DNA of 64,000 nucleotides from PALSA-278 sp963760285 (GTDB taxonomy: Bacteria; Acidobacteriota; Terriglobia; Acidiferrales; UBA7541): positions 992,001-1,056,000 of the forward strand of contig CAVXCI010000001.1 of the NCBI GenBank assembly GCA_963760285.1, in the 5' to 3' direction. The position numbers and the translations under genes are program-made. Under the pieces are notes generated by a model. It made no database searches. It had not been told where the DNA came from and worked only from the letters and a program-made list of their open reading frames with translations. Shown here in pieces: positions 21,170-29,857 of the stretch; position 1 is the stretch's first letter, and every line of letters starts with the position of its first letter.

Positions 21170-21952
21170 ATGCGCATACTTTTCATAGGCGATATCGTGG
21201 GTTCTCCGGGCCGGCGCATAGTGGCCGGCCGCCTCGCGGGCATTATTGCGCGCGAACAGCTCGATCTGGTCATTGCCAACGGGGAGAACTCCGCTGCTGG
21301 ATTTGGCATCACTCCCCATCTGGCCGATGAACTTTTCGAAACTGGCATCGAGGTTCTCAGCGGCGGGAATCACATCTGGGATCGCAAGGAAATTAAGGAC
21401 TACTTCCCTGGCCAGCCACGGCTGCTGCGTCCCGCCAATTTTCCCGAAGGCTCGCCCGGGAAAGGACTTTACAAAGGCATTGCCCGCAACGGGATCCCCT
21501 ATGCTGTGCTGAATGTGCAGGGCCGCACCTTCATGCAGGCGCTGGATTGTCCCTTCCGTACCGCCCAGCGCGAACTGGACACGCTTGGCCGAGATGTCCG
21601 CGTGATTATCGTGGACATGCATGCCGAAGCCACGTCGGAAAAACAGGCCATGGGATGGTTCCTGGACGGTAAAGTTTCCGCCGTTCTCGGCACCCACACC
21701 CACATCCCCACGGCGGACGAACAAATTCTTCCCGCGGGCACGGCTTACATCACCGACGTGGGCATGACTGGTCCGCACGATTCCGTCATCGGCATGGAAA
21801 AGGAAGGCATCGTGCAGCGTTTTCTCGACGGCCTTCCCACGCGTTTCGGCGTGGCCACCGGCGACGTGCGCATGAACGCCGTGCTTCTGGAAGTGGATCC
21901 GCACACCGGCCGGGCTTCGCACATCGAGAGAAAAGTCTGGCGCGAATCCTGA
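21170..21952 (+). CDS. ymdB: YmdB-family metallophosphoesterase
   Basis: A 260-residue calcineurin-like phosphoesterase of the TIGR00282/YmdB type, described in Bacillus as a 2',3'-cyclic-nucleotide phosphodiesterase affecting biofilm and RNA turnover. Metal-ligand motifs are all present: ILFIGDIVGSPGRR, VIANGENSAAGFG, GGNHIWDRKE, and GTHTHIPTADEQIL. The frame is intact, in contrast with the genes before it. Confidence 0.92.
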   Translation: MRILFIGDIVGSPGRRIVAGRLAGIIAREQLDLVIANGENSAAGFGITPHLADELFETGIEVLSGGNHIWDRKEIKDYFPGQPRLLRPANFPEGSPGKGLYKGIARNGIPYAVLNVQGRTFMQALDCPFRTAQRELDTLGRDVRVIIVDMHAEATSEKQAMGWFLDGKVSAVLGTHTHIPTADEQILPAGTAYITDVGMTGPHDSVIGMEKEGIVQRFLDGLPTRFGVATGDVRMNAVLLEVDPHTGRASHIERKVWRES

Positions 21953-22106
21953 AGCGCGCGCCTTCCGCGCCGCACACTGCAAGCTGAATTGCTCCAGCCA
22001 CGCAACCAAAAGTACTAATACTGCTGTACCTTCCACTTTGAGCCGCGGGGACCATTGCCGCTGCACGGTCGTTAATCGAGAATGCACCAAGGCGGGTTGG
22101 CAATGC

Positions 22107-22283
22107 TAGGCTGCGGGGACGACGGTTCCGTAAGGAGCCGGGGCAAGCTTCTCCAACCCGCGTAATTTTTCCGGCAGTTGGTCACTCTTCCCAAAGTAAT
22201 AGGCATTTTGTAGCGGGTGGAACCGGCCAGGCCCAGCCCTTGGCCAGTTCCTCTTCTTCTTTATCGCCGCAACCACAACCCAT
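22107..22283 (-). pseudogene. Small Cys/Glu-rich protein, probably frameshifted
   Basis: A short minus-strand coding trace. One frame starts MGCGCGDKEEEELAKGWA, and a second frame continues GRFHPLQNAYYFGKSDQL and ends APYGTVVPAA before a stop. Together they would make about 58 residues if one base were changed near 22230. The two-part sense is plausible but not proven. The family is not recognised. It overlaps the region just upstream of the START-domain gene on the other strand. Confidence 0.3.
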
Positions 22284-22323
22284 CGCAAAGTTGCCCGTCC
22301 TGCGGCACAATGGATTCTTGCCT

Positions 22324-23181
22324 ATGCGAATTCCTCGCACATTCGTTGCCGCCATTCTCGCTGCCGTTCTGGTGCTGGGCCCTGCTGTGCCGATCACGCA
22401 TGCAGACCCATTACTTCGCCCGGAAACAACTGTCGCTTACAATCGCTACGTTCAGCTCACCGAAAAAAATATTGACACCGAATTGCAGCGCGGCCAGCCA
22501 TTTTTGTGGGTGGACATGCAGCCCGAAAATGACCGCGCCGCGTATCTCGCAAAAATGCGCGGCGGCCAGGTGGTGATTGAACGGCTGCAAACCACCGACG
22601 GCGGAAAGAAAATCGAAGCGCCCGGAGGATTGATTCATCACTGGATTGGAACGGTGTTCATTCCCGGCGCGACGCTGCCGCAGGTGCTGGCGGTGATTCA
22701 GGACTACAACAATCACGCCACGTATTACGCGCCGGACGTGCAGCGGTCGAAAATCATTTCGCACAGCGGCAACGATTACGAAATTTATCTGCGGCTGTAC
22801 AAAAAGAAAGTGATTTCCACGGTGCTGGACACGTGGCACAGCGTCCAATACCATCCCATTGACGCCACGCACGAGGACAGCCGGTCGCACACCACGAAAA
22901 TCAACGAAGTGGAAAATGCCGGAAAATCCGGCGAGCGTTTGCTTCCGCCGGGCGACGATCACGGCTACATGTGGCGGATGGACACCTACTGGCGATTCGA
23001 GCAGCGCGACGGCGGCGTGTACGTCGAGTGCCAGTCCATTTCACTGACGCGCAATATTCCCACGGGACTCGGCTGGCTGGTGGGTCCGTTCGTTCAGAGC
23101 ATTCCCCGCGAGTCGTTGACGTTCACTTTGGAGGCCACGCGGCGCGAAGTTGCGCGCCGACTGGCTTCGTCAAACCATTAA
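22324..23181 (+). CDS. Exported START/SRPBCC-like protein
   Basis: A 285-residue protein with a clear signal peptide (PRTFVAAILAAVLVLGPA, cleavage near HA|DP). The mature part has the helix-grip pattern of START/SRPBCC lipid-binding proteins, including GTVFIPGATLPQVLAVIQDY and VYVECQSISLTRNIPTGLGW. The ATG at 22324 is chosen because it begins the signal peptide. Ligand unknown. A dispersed repeat begins within ten bases after its stop codon. Confidence 0.7.
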   Translation: MRIPRTFVAAILAAVLVLGPAVPITHADPLLRPETTVAYNRYVQLTEKNIDTELQRGQPFLWVDMQPENDRAAYLAKMRGGQVVIERLQTTDGGKKIEAPGGLIHHWIGTVFIPGATLPQVLAVIQDYNNHATYYAPDVQRSKIISHSGNDYEIYLRLYKKKVISTVLDTWHSVQYHPIDATHEDSRSHTTKINEVENAGKSGERLLPPGDDHGYMWRMDTYWRFEQRDGGVYVECQSISLTRNIPTGLGWLVGPFVQSIPRESLTFTLEATRREVARRLASSNH

Positions 23182-23185
23182 AATG

Positions 23186-23398
23186 GCGGTTTTGGGGGCT
23201 GAAATGCCATGAAAGCGAGTGGCCAAAAGTGTAGCGATTAGAAAAGTTTATGTTATTGATTACAGGCAGCTTAACAAAAAACGACTGTACGATGTGTAGC
23301 GATTAGAAATTGCGATTTTGGCGCTTTTGCCGCCGCCCGGGCATAGTTCTGACCTATTGTCCCCGTTCAGCAGAAAAAATCAACAGCGGCTTCTGTAA
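23186..23398. repeat. Dispersed paired-repeat element, copy 1
   Basis: About 200 bases homologous to a second locus at 54851-55061. It holds two identical 16-bp direct repeats GTGTAGCGATTAGAAA at 23229-23244 and 23294-23309 (start-to-start 65 bases), GCGATTTTGG-type motifs, and a conserved 3' segment with CCGGGCATAGTTCTGA and AAAAAATCAAC. No gene lies inside. It may be a solo end of an insertion sequence or a small non-autonomous element. Confidence 0.8.
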
Positions 23399-23710
23399 TA
23401 CTAATGCGCAAGCAGAAGACAATGTTTTTCGCCGCGATCCTCCGACCATCAGGACAAGTTCGAGATCTTCCTCATCATCATTGAAAACTGACTGGCGAGA
23501 ATCTCTTGGATCAGTATCGCTTTCGACTCTTCGACCCAACCAGAGCTCATGAGGAATATGTCCTAGCTGGTGAAGGTCGCCCATTTCAAGGTAAACGCGA
23601 ACAACTATTAATTCTAGGCAAGCGTCCGACTCAACAACCGGAAGCCGCCAGAAGAATTCGACACCGGCTCAGCTCTTGTGCCGTTTTTCAGTCAGTGCTG
23701 GTCAGAAGCA
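23399..23710. other. Stretch with no supported gene
   Basis: About 310 bases between the repeat element and the HNH gene. Short open frames exist on both strands, but none shows a recognisable domain, a good ribosome site or the GC-rich third-position bias of neighbouring genes. Base composition is visibly less GC-rich than the rest of the window. Confidence 0.4.
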
Positions 23711-24759
23711 CTAATCCATATGGTCACGCGAGAAATTGCCATCGGCATTTACAACGAATGTGTAACGGCCTGACTTGAGGTCCGCCAATATTTGCTCTCG
23801 ATCAAGTGCATTCGCCAACATGTCCTGGCAGACATGGTGCATGATTGCGCCCTGGATCTCGTCTTTCCAATCGACGAGGCAGAGCTCGGCTGGCCGGTGG
23901 CCTAGCATCTTGTATTTCTCCGAAAGAAGGTCTAGTTCGGAAAAGAACCTCGGCCTTTCGTTTAAGTGAATATTGATGGCGGCAAGCCGAGCCGCTATCT
24001 CACGAAGTTGGAGAGGGGATAATGGGCCGTCGATCTTGCGCAGTTCCTCCTTATACATAATCGCGGCAGCCTGCGAATCATTGAATACCGCGATGATTGC
24101 GGTTTCTTCCATCCTGAGCAGCATGGTCTGGGCAAATGAAAAGTCGCCGTAGTCGAAACTCTCAAAATGAGATCGTACCTTTGCCGGAAGGACAAGAAGA
24201 GAGCCGAACACCTCGGGAGCGAGTTCGCAGCCTGTATGGAAAGAGCGGGCGACGCAGTGTATGTGATGCAGCTCCTCCCAGCTATGCAGTTGGCCAATCT
24301 TCATTTCCCCTTTTCGGCGGTCGAGATGGAAGTTTAGGTAGTTATCTTTCAGATGTGTCTTTAAAAAGATCAAACACATCCAGCAGAAAATTCGCCATTG
24401 GCCGTTATCGTTCAATTCCTGCGAAAGTGCCGACGGCCCCCTCGCGAACATCTCGCTGATGGGTGTTTCAAATGCTTCTCCCATGGCGCCGTTGCATTTT
24501 GTACAACATGGAATTGTGAACTCACCATAGCGAATCCCTGACCCATTTGGGAGCGTAAGGATTCTGTCGTGCAACTTATACCGCCTGAGAATCCAATCTG
24601 GAAGGATATGTTCATCGTTGAATGGCACCCATTCGGTTTCACTCCACAAATAAAGCAAGCATTCCTTTCTGAGATATCGGAAATGAATCTCGGAAGACTG
24701 AAGTAGATTATTCGCCCGGTGGCGTCCACCACGCTATTATCGGAAGTCGAAAACCACAT
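23711..24759 (-). pseudogene. HNH-type nuclease-like protein, frameshifted
   Basis: Two frames give one HNH_5-like protein. The first (from the ATG at 24759) holds the zinc pair RNACFICGVKPNG. The second continues WVPFNDEHILPDWILRR and IPCCTKCNGAMGEAFE, supplying the EHILPDW core and the second CxxC with asparagine. The break is near 24640. The remaining 250 residues are a helical C-terminal region of unknown role. Composition is AT-richer than the neighbours, and the gene sits beside a dispersed repeat, both suggesting acquired DNA. Confidence 0.65.
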
Positions 24760-24821
24760 AAGGGACCAACACTCCCATTATTTCAGCACACCATATAACA
24801 TTTAACAAACGAAGCAGTGCA

Positions 24822-25775
24822 ATGAGGCCCTCCCAAACCGCATTGGCAGGACGACGGCTAAAGAACGATGATGCTACAAGCCAGTACTCGGCTGCGAAGG
24901 AAGATGTGCGACTGAACCTCGTTTTATGGACGCTGATTGGTCTGTACGCAGTTGCGCGTGTGTTGCAGGTTTTTCCGGGGAAAATTCCGATGCTGGCGGT
25001 GGTGGGACTGCACGTGGTGTGCCCAGCCATTTTTGCGGTGATTCACGGGGCACGAGTTTACGGCTGGCGGGGAATCTGCGTCTTCGTGGGAATCAGCCTG
25101 GTGGTGGGAAATGTTTTCGAAAATCTGGGGGTGACGACGGGTTTTCCGTTCGGTCATTACGCTTTCACCGACGTGATGGGGCCAAAAGTATTTTTTGTTC
25201 CAGTGCTGTTGGGACTGGCCTACGTGGGCATGGCGTACCTTGCGTGGATTCTGGCGCTGGTCATTTTGGGAGTGAGGGGGAATCCACCGGCGGGATGGCG
25301 CGTGGTGACGCTTCCCCTCGTGGCCAGCGTTCTGATGGTGGCGTGGGACTTTTCGCAGGAGCCGGTGTGGGCGACGGTGGTAAAAGCGTGGATTTGGACG
25401 CGAGGCGGGCCGTATTTTGGCGTGCCATGGAGCAATTTCGCGGGCTGGTTTTTGACGGTCTACATCCTGTACCAACTGTTCGCGCTCTATGTGGAGCGCG
25501 TCCCAGAATATCCGCGCGCGATGCCGCTGAATTTCTGGCGGCAGGCGATTGTGTTCTATGCGGTGTCCGCGTCGGGAAATTTGCTGTTGCTGATTCCCGC
25601 GGGTGGCGCGCCAACTGTTGTTGACGCCAGCGGCGCAGTCTGGAAACTGCGGGACATCTTCGGCGCGTGCGCGGTGGCGTCCGTTTTCACGATGGGGACA
25701 TTTGCCGTGGTGGCGTGGGCACGGCTCATGGAGCAACCGAAGACTCCAGAGGGCAAGCGCACAGCATTCCCATGA
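24822..25775 (+). CDS. CruF/DUF422 carotenoid biosynthesis protein
   Basis: A 317-residue polytopic membrane protein of the DUF422 family, which includes CruF hydratases acting on carotenoid end groups. The diagnostic stretch GFPFGHYAFTDVMGPKVF is present, with about seven hydrophobic segments between residues 30 and 300. No other carotenoid gene (crtB, crtI or similar) is in the window, so its pathway partners must lie elsewhere. It diverges from the HNH gene. Confidence 0.82.
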   Translation: MRPSQTALAGRRLKNDDATSQYSAAKEDVRLNLVLWTLIGLYAVARVLQVFPGKIPMLAVVGLHVVCPAIFAVIHGARVYGWRGICVFVGISLVVGNVFENLGVTTGFPFGHYAFTDVMGPKVFFVPVLLGLAYVGMAYLAWILALVILGVRGNPPAGWRVVTLPLVASVLMVAWDFSQEPVWATVVKAWIWTRGGPYFGVPWSNFAGWFLTVYILYQLFALYVERVPEYPRAMPLNFWRQAIVFYAVSASGNLLLLIPAGGAPTVVDASGAVWKLRDIFGACAVASVFTMGTFAVVAWARLMEQPKTPEGKRTAFP

Positions 25776-25811
25776 GTGTAAGAAAAGCGGCGCTGTGATC
25801 GCTCCATACGG

Positions 25812-26159
25812 TCAATCTTCAACGAATGCTTTCAGCCGGGAGAGCGCCTGATCCCATTGCTCGGAGACGAAACCAAGATATTCCCTGACGTTTGCAATCG
25901 GCTCGAGCTCGAATTCGAACAGGCTCTCGCGGCCCGCGTGGACGCTGTGCACGATTCCGGCGCTCTCCAACACGCGGAGATGTTTGGTGATGGCCTGCCG
26001 TGTCAGACGGGAACCCTCCGTTAACTGAGAGATCGAGCGCGGCTGTCCCTCACAGAGCTTTGCAACCAGCAAGAGGCGTGTTGTGTCGCCCAGAGCTGCA
26101 AAGACGGCTGCGTGCGTCCGCCGCCGGACAGCCCCCCGGCTACGGCTTCTGCGCGACAT
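25812..26159 (-). CDS. ArsR-family transcriptional regulator
   Basis: A 115-residue winged-helix repressor. The DNA-binding block is FAALGDTTRLLLVAKL through SRLTRQAITKHLRVLESAGI. No metal-binding cysteines are seen, so it resembles the SdpR/YczG-like, non-metal branch often paired with AHSA1 domain proteins. It overlaps the 3' end of the SRPBCC gene by 20 bases, implying translational coupling. It probably represses the shared promoter at the inverted repeats near 26609-26667. Confidence 0.88.
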   Translation of the reverse strand: MSRRSRSRGAVRRRTHAAVFAALGDTTRLLLVAKLCEGQPRSISQLTEGSRLTRQAITKHLRVLESAGIVHSVHAGRESLFEFELEPIANVREYLGFVSEQWDQALSRLKAFVED

Positions 26160-26604
26160 AGTTCTCGATGTTCTTCATCTGTTCCGTCCAGCCGCCATCG
26201 TTTCTGCGGAATGCTTCGAGACGGCGGTCGGCGGGAAGTTTGTCGAAGCCGTACTCGGTGAGCACCAGCAACGTGCCATTGGGAGTCTTCTCCAGCCTGA
26301 ATTCGACAAGCGTGGCCGGTTCCCGTGAGTAGTCTTCTGAGTAGTCTGCTTTGTCCAGCGATTTGGGATGGGGCCAGGTGAAGGAAAAAAGGCGCTCATG
26401 CTCCACTTTCTGCACCACCGCTTCCCATTTGATGTGCTCACAGCCGGGATAAGTAATCTGGCCGCGCGAAACCTGGCCGGGCACAAATGGTCCGTCCAGT
26501 TTCACGCGGAACCATTCGCCAAATTCACGGTAGTCCGTCAGCGCACGCCAGACGCGCGAAATGGGGGCTTTGAGTTCAATACGTTTCTCGATACGGTCGC
26601 TCAT
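26140..26604 (-). CDS. AHSA1/SRPBCC-domain protein
   Basis: A 154-residue hydrophobic-pocket protein of the activator-of-Hsp90-homology-1-like family. It begins MSDRIEKRIELKAPISRVWR and has the characteristic tryptophan/phenylalanine pattern FGEWFRVKLDGPF and a C-terminal helix GGWTEQMKNIENYV. It is the first gene of a two-gene unit with an ArsR regulator, an arrangement common for this family. The ligand is unknown. Confidence 0.85.
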   Translation of the reverse strand: MSDRIEKRIELKAPISRVWRALTDYREFGEWFRVKLDGPFVPGQVSRGQITYPGCEHIKWEAVVQKVEHERLFSFTWPHPKSLDKADYSEDYSREPATLVEFRLEKTPNGTLLVLTEYGFDKLPADRRLEAFRRNDGGWTEQMKNIENYVAQKP

Positions 26605-26608
26605 GTCA

Positions 26609-26667
26609 GGCAACCTCCGAGTTGCATATTATCTCAGGAGAGCCGCTAATGCAACTGAATGGTTGCA
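26609..26667 (-). promoter_or_regulatory. Promoter with two inverted-repeat operators
   Basis: On the minus strand a -35 TTGCAT (plus positions 26649-26654) and -10 TAATAT (26626-26631) are separated by 17 bases. Two inverted repeats with 6-base spacers bracket them: TGCAAC-N6-GTTGCA at 26650-26667 overlapping the -35, and GGCAAC-N6-GTTGCA at 26609-26626, whose spacer contains the GGAGG ribosome site. The centres are 41 bases apart, about four helical turns. They are likely ArsR operators (inference). Confidence 0.65.
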
Positions 26668-26694
26668 CGTTGGAGGGCGGGCGACGGAGGGTGA

Positions 26695-27204
26695 TTATTG
26701 CGTGGCGGGTTTATGATTTGCGGCGGGCGGCTTCTTCGCCAGCGAGCGGACGTAGTTGACGATGTCCCAGACATCATTCGGTTTGCGGCGGCCTTCTTCG
26801 CCCTGCATGGGGTCTTTGCCCTTCATGATGATGTAGAAGAGATCGCCGTTGGTGAAGTCCCTGAGCGTGGCGGGATCGCGGAGATCCGCCAGAGTCAGCT
26901 TCATGTCCCCGGCGAGATCGCCCTTGCCGTCGCCGGTAACGCCGTGGCACATGGCGCAGTCCTGGCCGTAGGATTTCTTACCGCGCGCCAACGATTCCGG
27001 CGTGGGCCTTACGGGATTCACCGCCTTGCTGGCGTCCGGGGGGACGTTGAAATCCGCGGGCGAAGGAGTTTTAGCAACAGCAGGAGCCTGCGCCGCGGGA
27101 CTTTGCGCCGGCGCTGGTTGCGCCACCGGCGGCTGCGCTTGTTGCCCCGCATAGCCCACGCCAGCCAATAGGATCGCCGCCACCAAACCCGTTGCCATCC
27201 GCAT
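26695..27204 (-). CDS. Exported c-type cytochrome
   Basis: A 169-residue monohaem cytochrome c. A signal peptide (TGLVAAILLAGVGYAG) leads to a long Pro/Ala/Gln linker (residues 21-60). The haem motif CAMCH has cysteines at 83 and 86 and His87, and the distal ligand is probably Met133 in DPMQGEEG. It probably transfers electrons in the periplasm; the partner is unknown. It stands alone between an SRPBCC/ArsR unit and an MBL hydrolase. Confidence 0.88.
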   Translation of the reverse strand: MRMATGLVAAILLAGVGYAGQQAQPPVAQPAPAQSPAAQAPAVAKTPSPADFNVPPDASKAVNPVRPTPESLARGKKSYGQDCAMCHGVTGDGKGDLAGDMKLTLADLRDPATLRDFTNGDLFYIIMKGKDPMQGEEGRRKPNDVWDIVNYVRSLAKKPPAANHKPATQ

Positions 27205-27309
27205 TGCGTCCTCCCTCGTGCAGCCTCTTTCGGGACTATTCTACGCGCCACGCGGGGAGGGCCAAGGAATTATTGTGAATTTGTCAGCGGGATGCCGCGA
27301 AATTACGGT

Positions 27310-28167
27310 TTAGAGACTGAAGGCCGGCAGCGGCCCTCGTTGCGAGGTGATGAACAACTCTCCGCGAAACGGAGATTCCGCGGGCCGGCGCGAAAGCGCT
27401 TCTTCCGCCGACAGGCGCACCAGGTCGGGATTGTTGTTTTGCTCGGAGATGTGCGCCATCACCAGAAACCGCGCCCGGCCGTCGAAGCCGTCGGGGTCGG
27501 CAAGATATTCGCTGACCACGGTATTGGAAAGATGCCCGGTGCGGCTCATCACCCGCTGCTTCACGAACCAGGGATAGGGGCCGACCTTGAGCATGTCCAG
27601 ATCGTGGTTGGATTCCAGGATGAGGCAATCGGCGTCGCGCAGATGCTGCTTGACCAGTTCGGGGAGATAGCCGAGGTCTGTGACAATGGCCAGCTTGCTG
27701 CCATTGGAGCGCACCGCAAAGCCCACGGGATCGGCGGCGTCATGCGGCACGGCAAACGGCGTTACTTCCAGATCGCCCACGGTGAAGCGTTCCCCGGCGC
27801 AGAAATGCTCCACGCGCGCCATTTTCTTGGCGGAACTTTCCGGGATGGCCCGCAGAAACTCGCGGTGGGTGGCCTCCGCAAACCACGCGGTGCAGCCCCA
27901 TTCGCGCGCCAGTTGGGGGACGCCGCTGGAATGGTCGGAATGCTCGTGGGAGACGACGATGGCGTCCACGCGGGCGGGTTTTTGTCCCAGGGCGTCAAAG
28001 CGGCGCAGAATTTCACGGCGGCCGATTCCGGCGTCGAGAAGGAGACAGGTGGTCTCGGTCTCCACCAGAGTGGCGTTGCCGGAGCTGCCCGAAGCCAGTA
28101 TGGTGACGCGAAGCGTGATGCGGGTTCCCCTCAATGTCCGCCGCGGCGGACTGGCCGATGATGGCAA
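27310..28167 (-). CDS. MBL-fold metallohydrolase (YycJ/WalJ-like)
   Basis: Metallo-beta-lactamase fold protein of up to 285 residues. The zinc-binding HxHxDH motif is VVSHEHSDHSSGV; further ligands are in FAVPHDAADPVG and VTDLGYL, and ILESNHD and RTGHLSN follow. The order matches the YycJ/WalJ group of 5'-exonuclease-like hydrolases. The real start could be downstream of the ATG at 28167, close to TILASGSSGNATL, because the first 20 residues look non-conserved. Confidence 0.82.
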   Translation of the reverse strand: MPSSASPPRRTLRGTRITLRVTILASGSSGNATLVETETTCLLLDAGIGRREILRRFDALGQKPARVDAIVVSHEHSDHSSGVPQLAREWGCTAWFAEATHREFLRAIPESSAKKMARVEHFCAGERFTVGDLEVTPFAVPHDAADPVGFAVRSNGSKLAIVTDLGYLPELVKQHLRDADCLILESNHDLDMLKVGPYPWFVKQRVMSRTGHLSNTVVSEYLADPDGFDGRARFLVMAHISEQNNNPDLVRLSAEEALSRRPAESPFRGELFITSQRGPLPAFSL

Positions 28168-28330
28168 ATGAATCTCCCCGCGTCAATGGCAGACAGCGAT
28201 TGCGGATTGCCATTCAGGAAAAATCGTCCCCAGCCGCGCGATATACGGAAAATGAAATCGCGGGATTGCCTGAGGGCGGGGCGGTGTCGTAGGCTTGTCC
28301 GGAATTATGGGAAGCGCCTAGCCTCCCCAT

Positions 28331-29401
28331 ATGACTGAACAGAGACCAAGCCGGGTTTGGGGATCGAGCTTCTTCGCCAAGCTCGAGGAGGATCGCAAGG
28401 TCCGCCGCCGCTACGCGCTGATGCTGGGCTACGGCCTGGGACTGGTTTATCTGTATTGGGTTCTCCATGATTTCCGCCCGTCCCAAGCCCTTCAGGATGT
28501 CCGCAACGCCAGCTGGAGCTGGGTGGTGTTGGGAATCTCCTTTGACATCCTGGGCTATCTCGCCCAGGCGGTCCGCTGGAAGCTTCTTCTCCAGCCATTC
28601 CGCAAAGTCCCGATTTCAGACGTTATCCGCGCAATTTTCACCGGCCTCTTTGCCAATATTGTCCTCCCCCTCCACCCCGGGGAGCTTCTCCGCGCCTATC
28701 TTCTCTCCAAGACGGAGCAGTTGGGCTTTGGGACCACCATCGGCTCGGTGGGCGTTGAGCGCCTCATTGATCTCATTGTTGCGACCACCGGATTGGGCCT
28801 GGCCTCGCTTTTCGTCCCCTTGCCTCTGGAGCTAAAGCGCTCCGCCGACATTCTCGGCGTGGTGGCCCTCATACTACTCGGCATTCTGGTGGGCGCGGTT
28901 CTCTACTTCGAACTCACGTTGCGCCATGAAGCCGCGGCCCACACCGCTTCCAAACACGTTCCCGGAAAGGTCCGCGCGGCTCTGGTGGGGCTTCACGCCA
29001 TGGGAACAGCACCCAGTTTTTACCCCGCGGTCCTGGTTTCCATCGCCATGCAGGGTCTGCAGGTGCTGGCTATTTGGTCCATGATGCGTTCGTATGGCAT
29101 GGGGCTTCCGTTTCTGGCCTCCGTGGTGGTCCTGCTGGTCATCAATATCGGCGTTTCTCTGCCCAATGCTCCCGCCAACGTCGGCTCCTATCAGTTCTTT
29201 TGCGTTCTCGCTCTCAGCGTTTTCGGCGTGGAGAAAAGCACGGCAACTGGCTTTTCCATTTTTGCCTTCATGGCCCTGACTATACCGTTCCTCTTTCTCG
29301 GTTTCTGGGCCCTTCTCCGCAGCGGCTTGACCCTGCACGATCTGCGCGAACAGATTCGCGGCCTGCCTTCGGAGAATCGTAATGGCGCGCCAGCCGCGTG
29401 A
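28331..29401 (+). CDS. Lysylphosphatidylglycerol synthase TM-region/flippase-like protein
   Basis: A 356-residue integral membrane protein of the UPF0104 family, which covers the transmembrane part of MprF and glycolipid flippase-like proteins. Typical motifs are WKLLLQPFRKVPISDV, ANIVLPLHPGELLRAYLL and VGVERLIDLIV, with about eight hydrophobic segments. No catalytic synthase domain is attached, so a transport or flippase role is inferred rather than lipid aminoacylation. Confidence 0.82.
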   Translation: MTEQRPSRVWGSSFFAKLEEDRKVRRRYALMLGYGLGLVYLYWVLHDFRPSQALQDVRNASWSWVVLGISFDILGYLAQAVRWKLLLQPFRKVPISDVIRAIFTGLFANIVLPLHPGELLRAYLLSKTEQLGFGTTIGSVGVERLIDLIVATTGLGLASLFVPLPLELKRSADILGVVALILLGILVGAVLYFELTLRHEAAAHTASKHVPGKVRAALVGLHAMGTAPSFYPAVLVSIAMQGLQVLAIWSMMRSYGMGLPFLASVVVLLVINIGVSLPNAPANVGSYQFFCVLALSVFGVEKSTATGFSIFAFMALTIPFLFLGFWALLRSGLTLHDLREQIRGLPSENRNGAPAA

Positions 29402-29529
29402 AATGAGCCATCGCCCAACCGGTTGCGGGGGATGATTTCATCGGCAATTCGCACGGCGGGACGCTAGGCCCTCTCCGCCCTCCGTTATATAGTAGGGTCT
29501 CCCTGCTTTTGCCGGCCGCAGCCGTGTAA

Positions 29530-29841
29530 ACATCCGCCAGAAGGCGTTCGCGCTGTTTGCCCGACTGTCTCCCGCAATCTTCGACCGCAGGGGAATGGCG
29601 CTGGTACGAATCTGAAAAAACACCTCGAGCAGGGCAAACGCTGCCTGGCGGAAAATCGCCTGGCAGACGCTTTGGCTGAATACCAGATGGCGTTCGACCA
29701 GTCTCCTGACCATCTGGAAACGTTGCAGGCGCCCGGGGATGCCGCCGCGGAGCGGGCCCAGTGGGCCGAAACCGGCTGGCAGGAAATCCGCCGTCACGGC
29801 CAGGGCGCGTTGTTGTCGCTTTCCGCCACTGGAAATTCATA
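29530..29841 (+). pseudogene. Truncated TPR-protein remnant
   Basis: In the 450-base gap before the thiolase gene, one frame reads KAFALFARLSPAIFDRRGM and another continues KHLEQGKRCLAENRLADALA and EYQMAFDQSPDHLETLQAPG. This is a tetratricopeptide-like helix pair followed by a degraded repeat. No good start or continuous frame joins them, and the downstream repeats are missing. Best read as the remnant of a TPR protein. Confidence 0.4.
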
Positions 29842-29857
29842 GGAGGATTAAGAGGAA

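Noticed and set aside
23229..23309. The paired 16-bp repeats as a minimal CRISPR array
   Set aside because: Only two repeats, no cas genes, repeat too short, and the spacer between them is itself related between the two loci.
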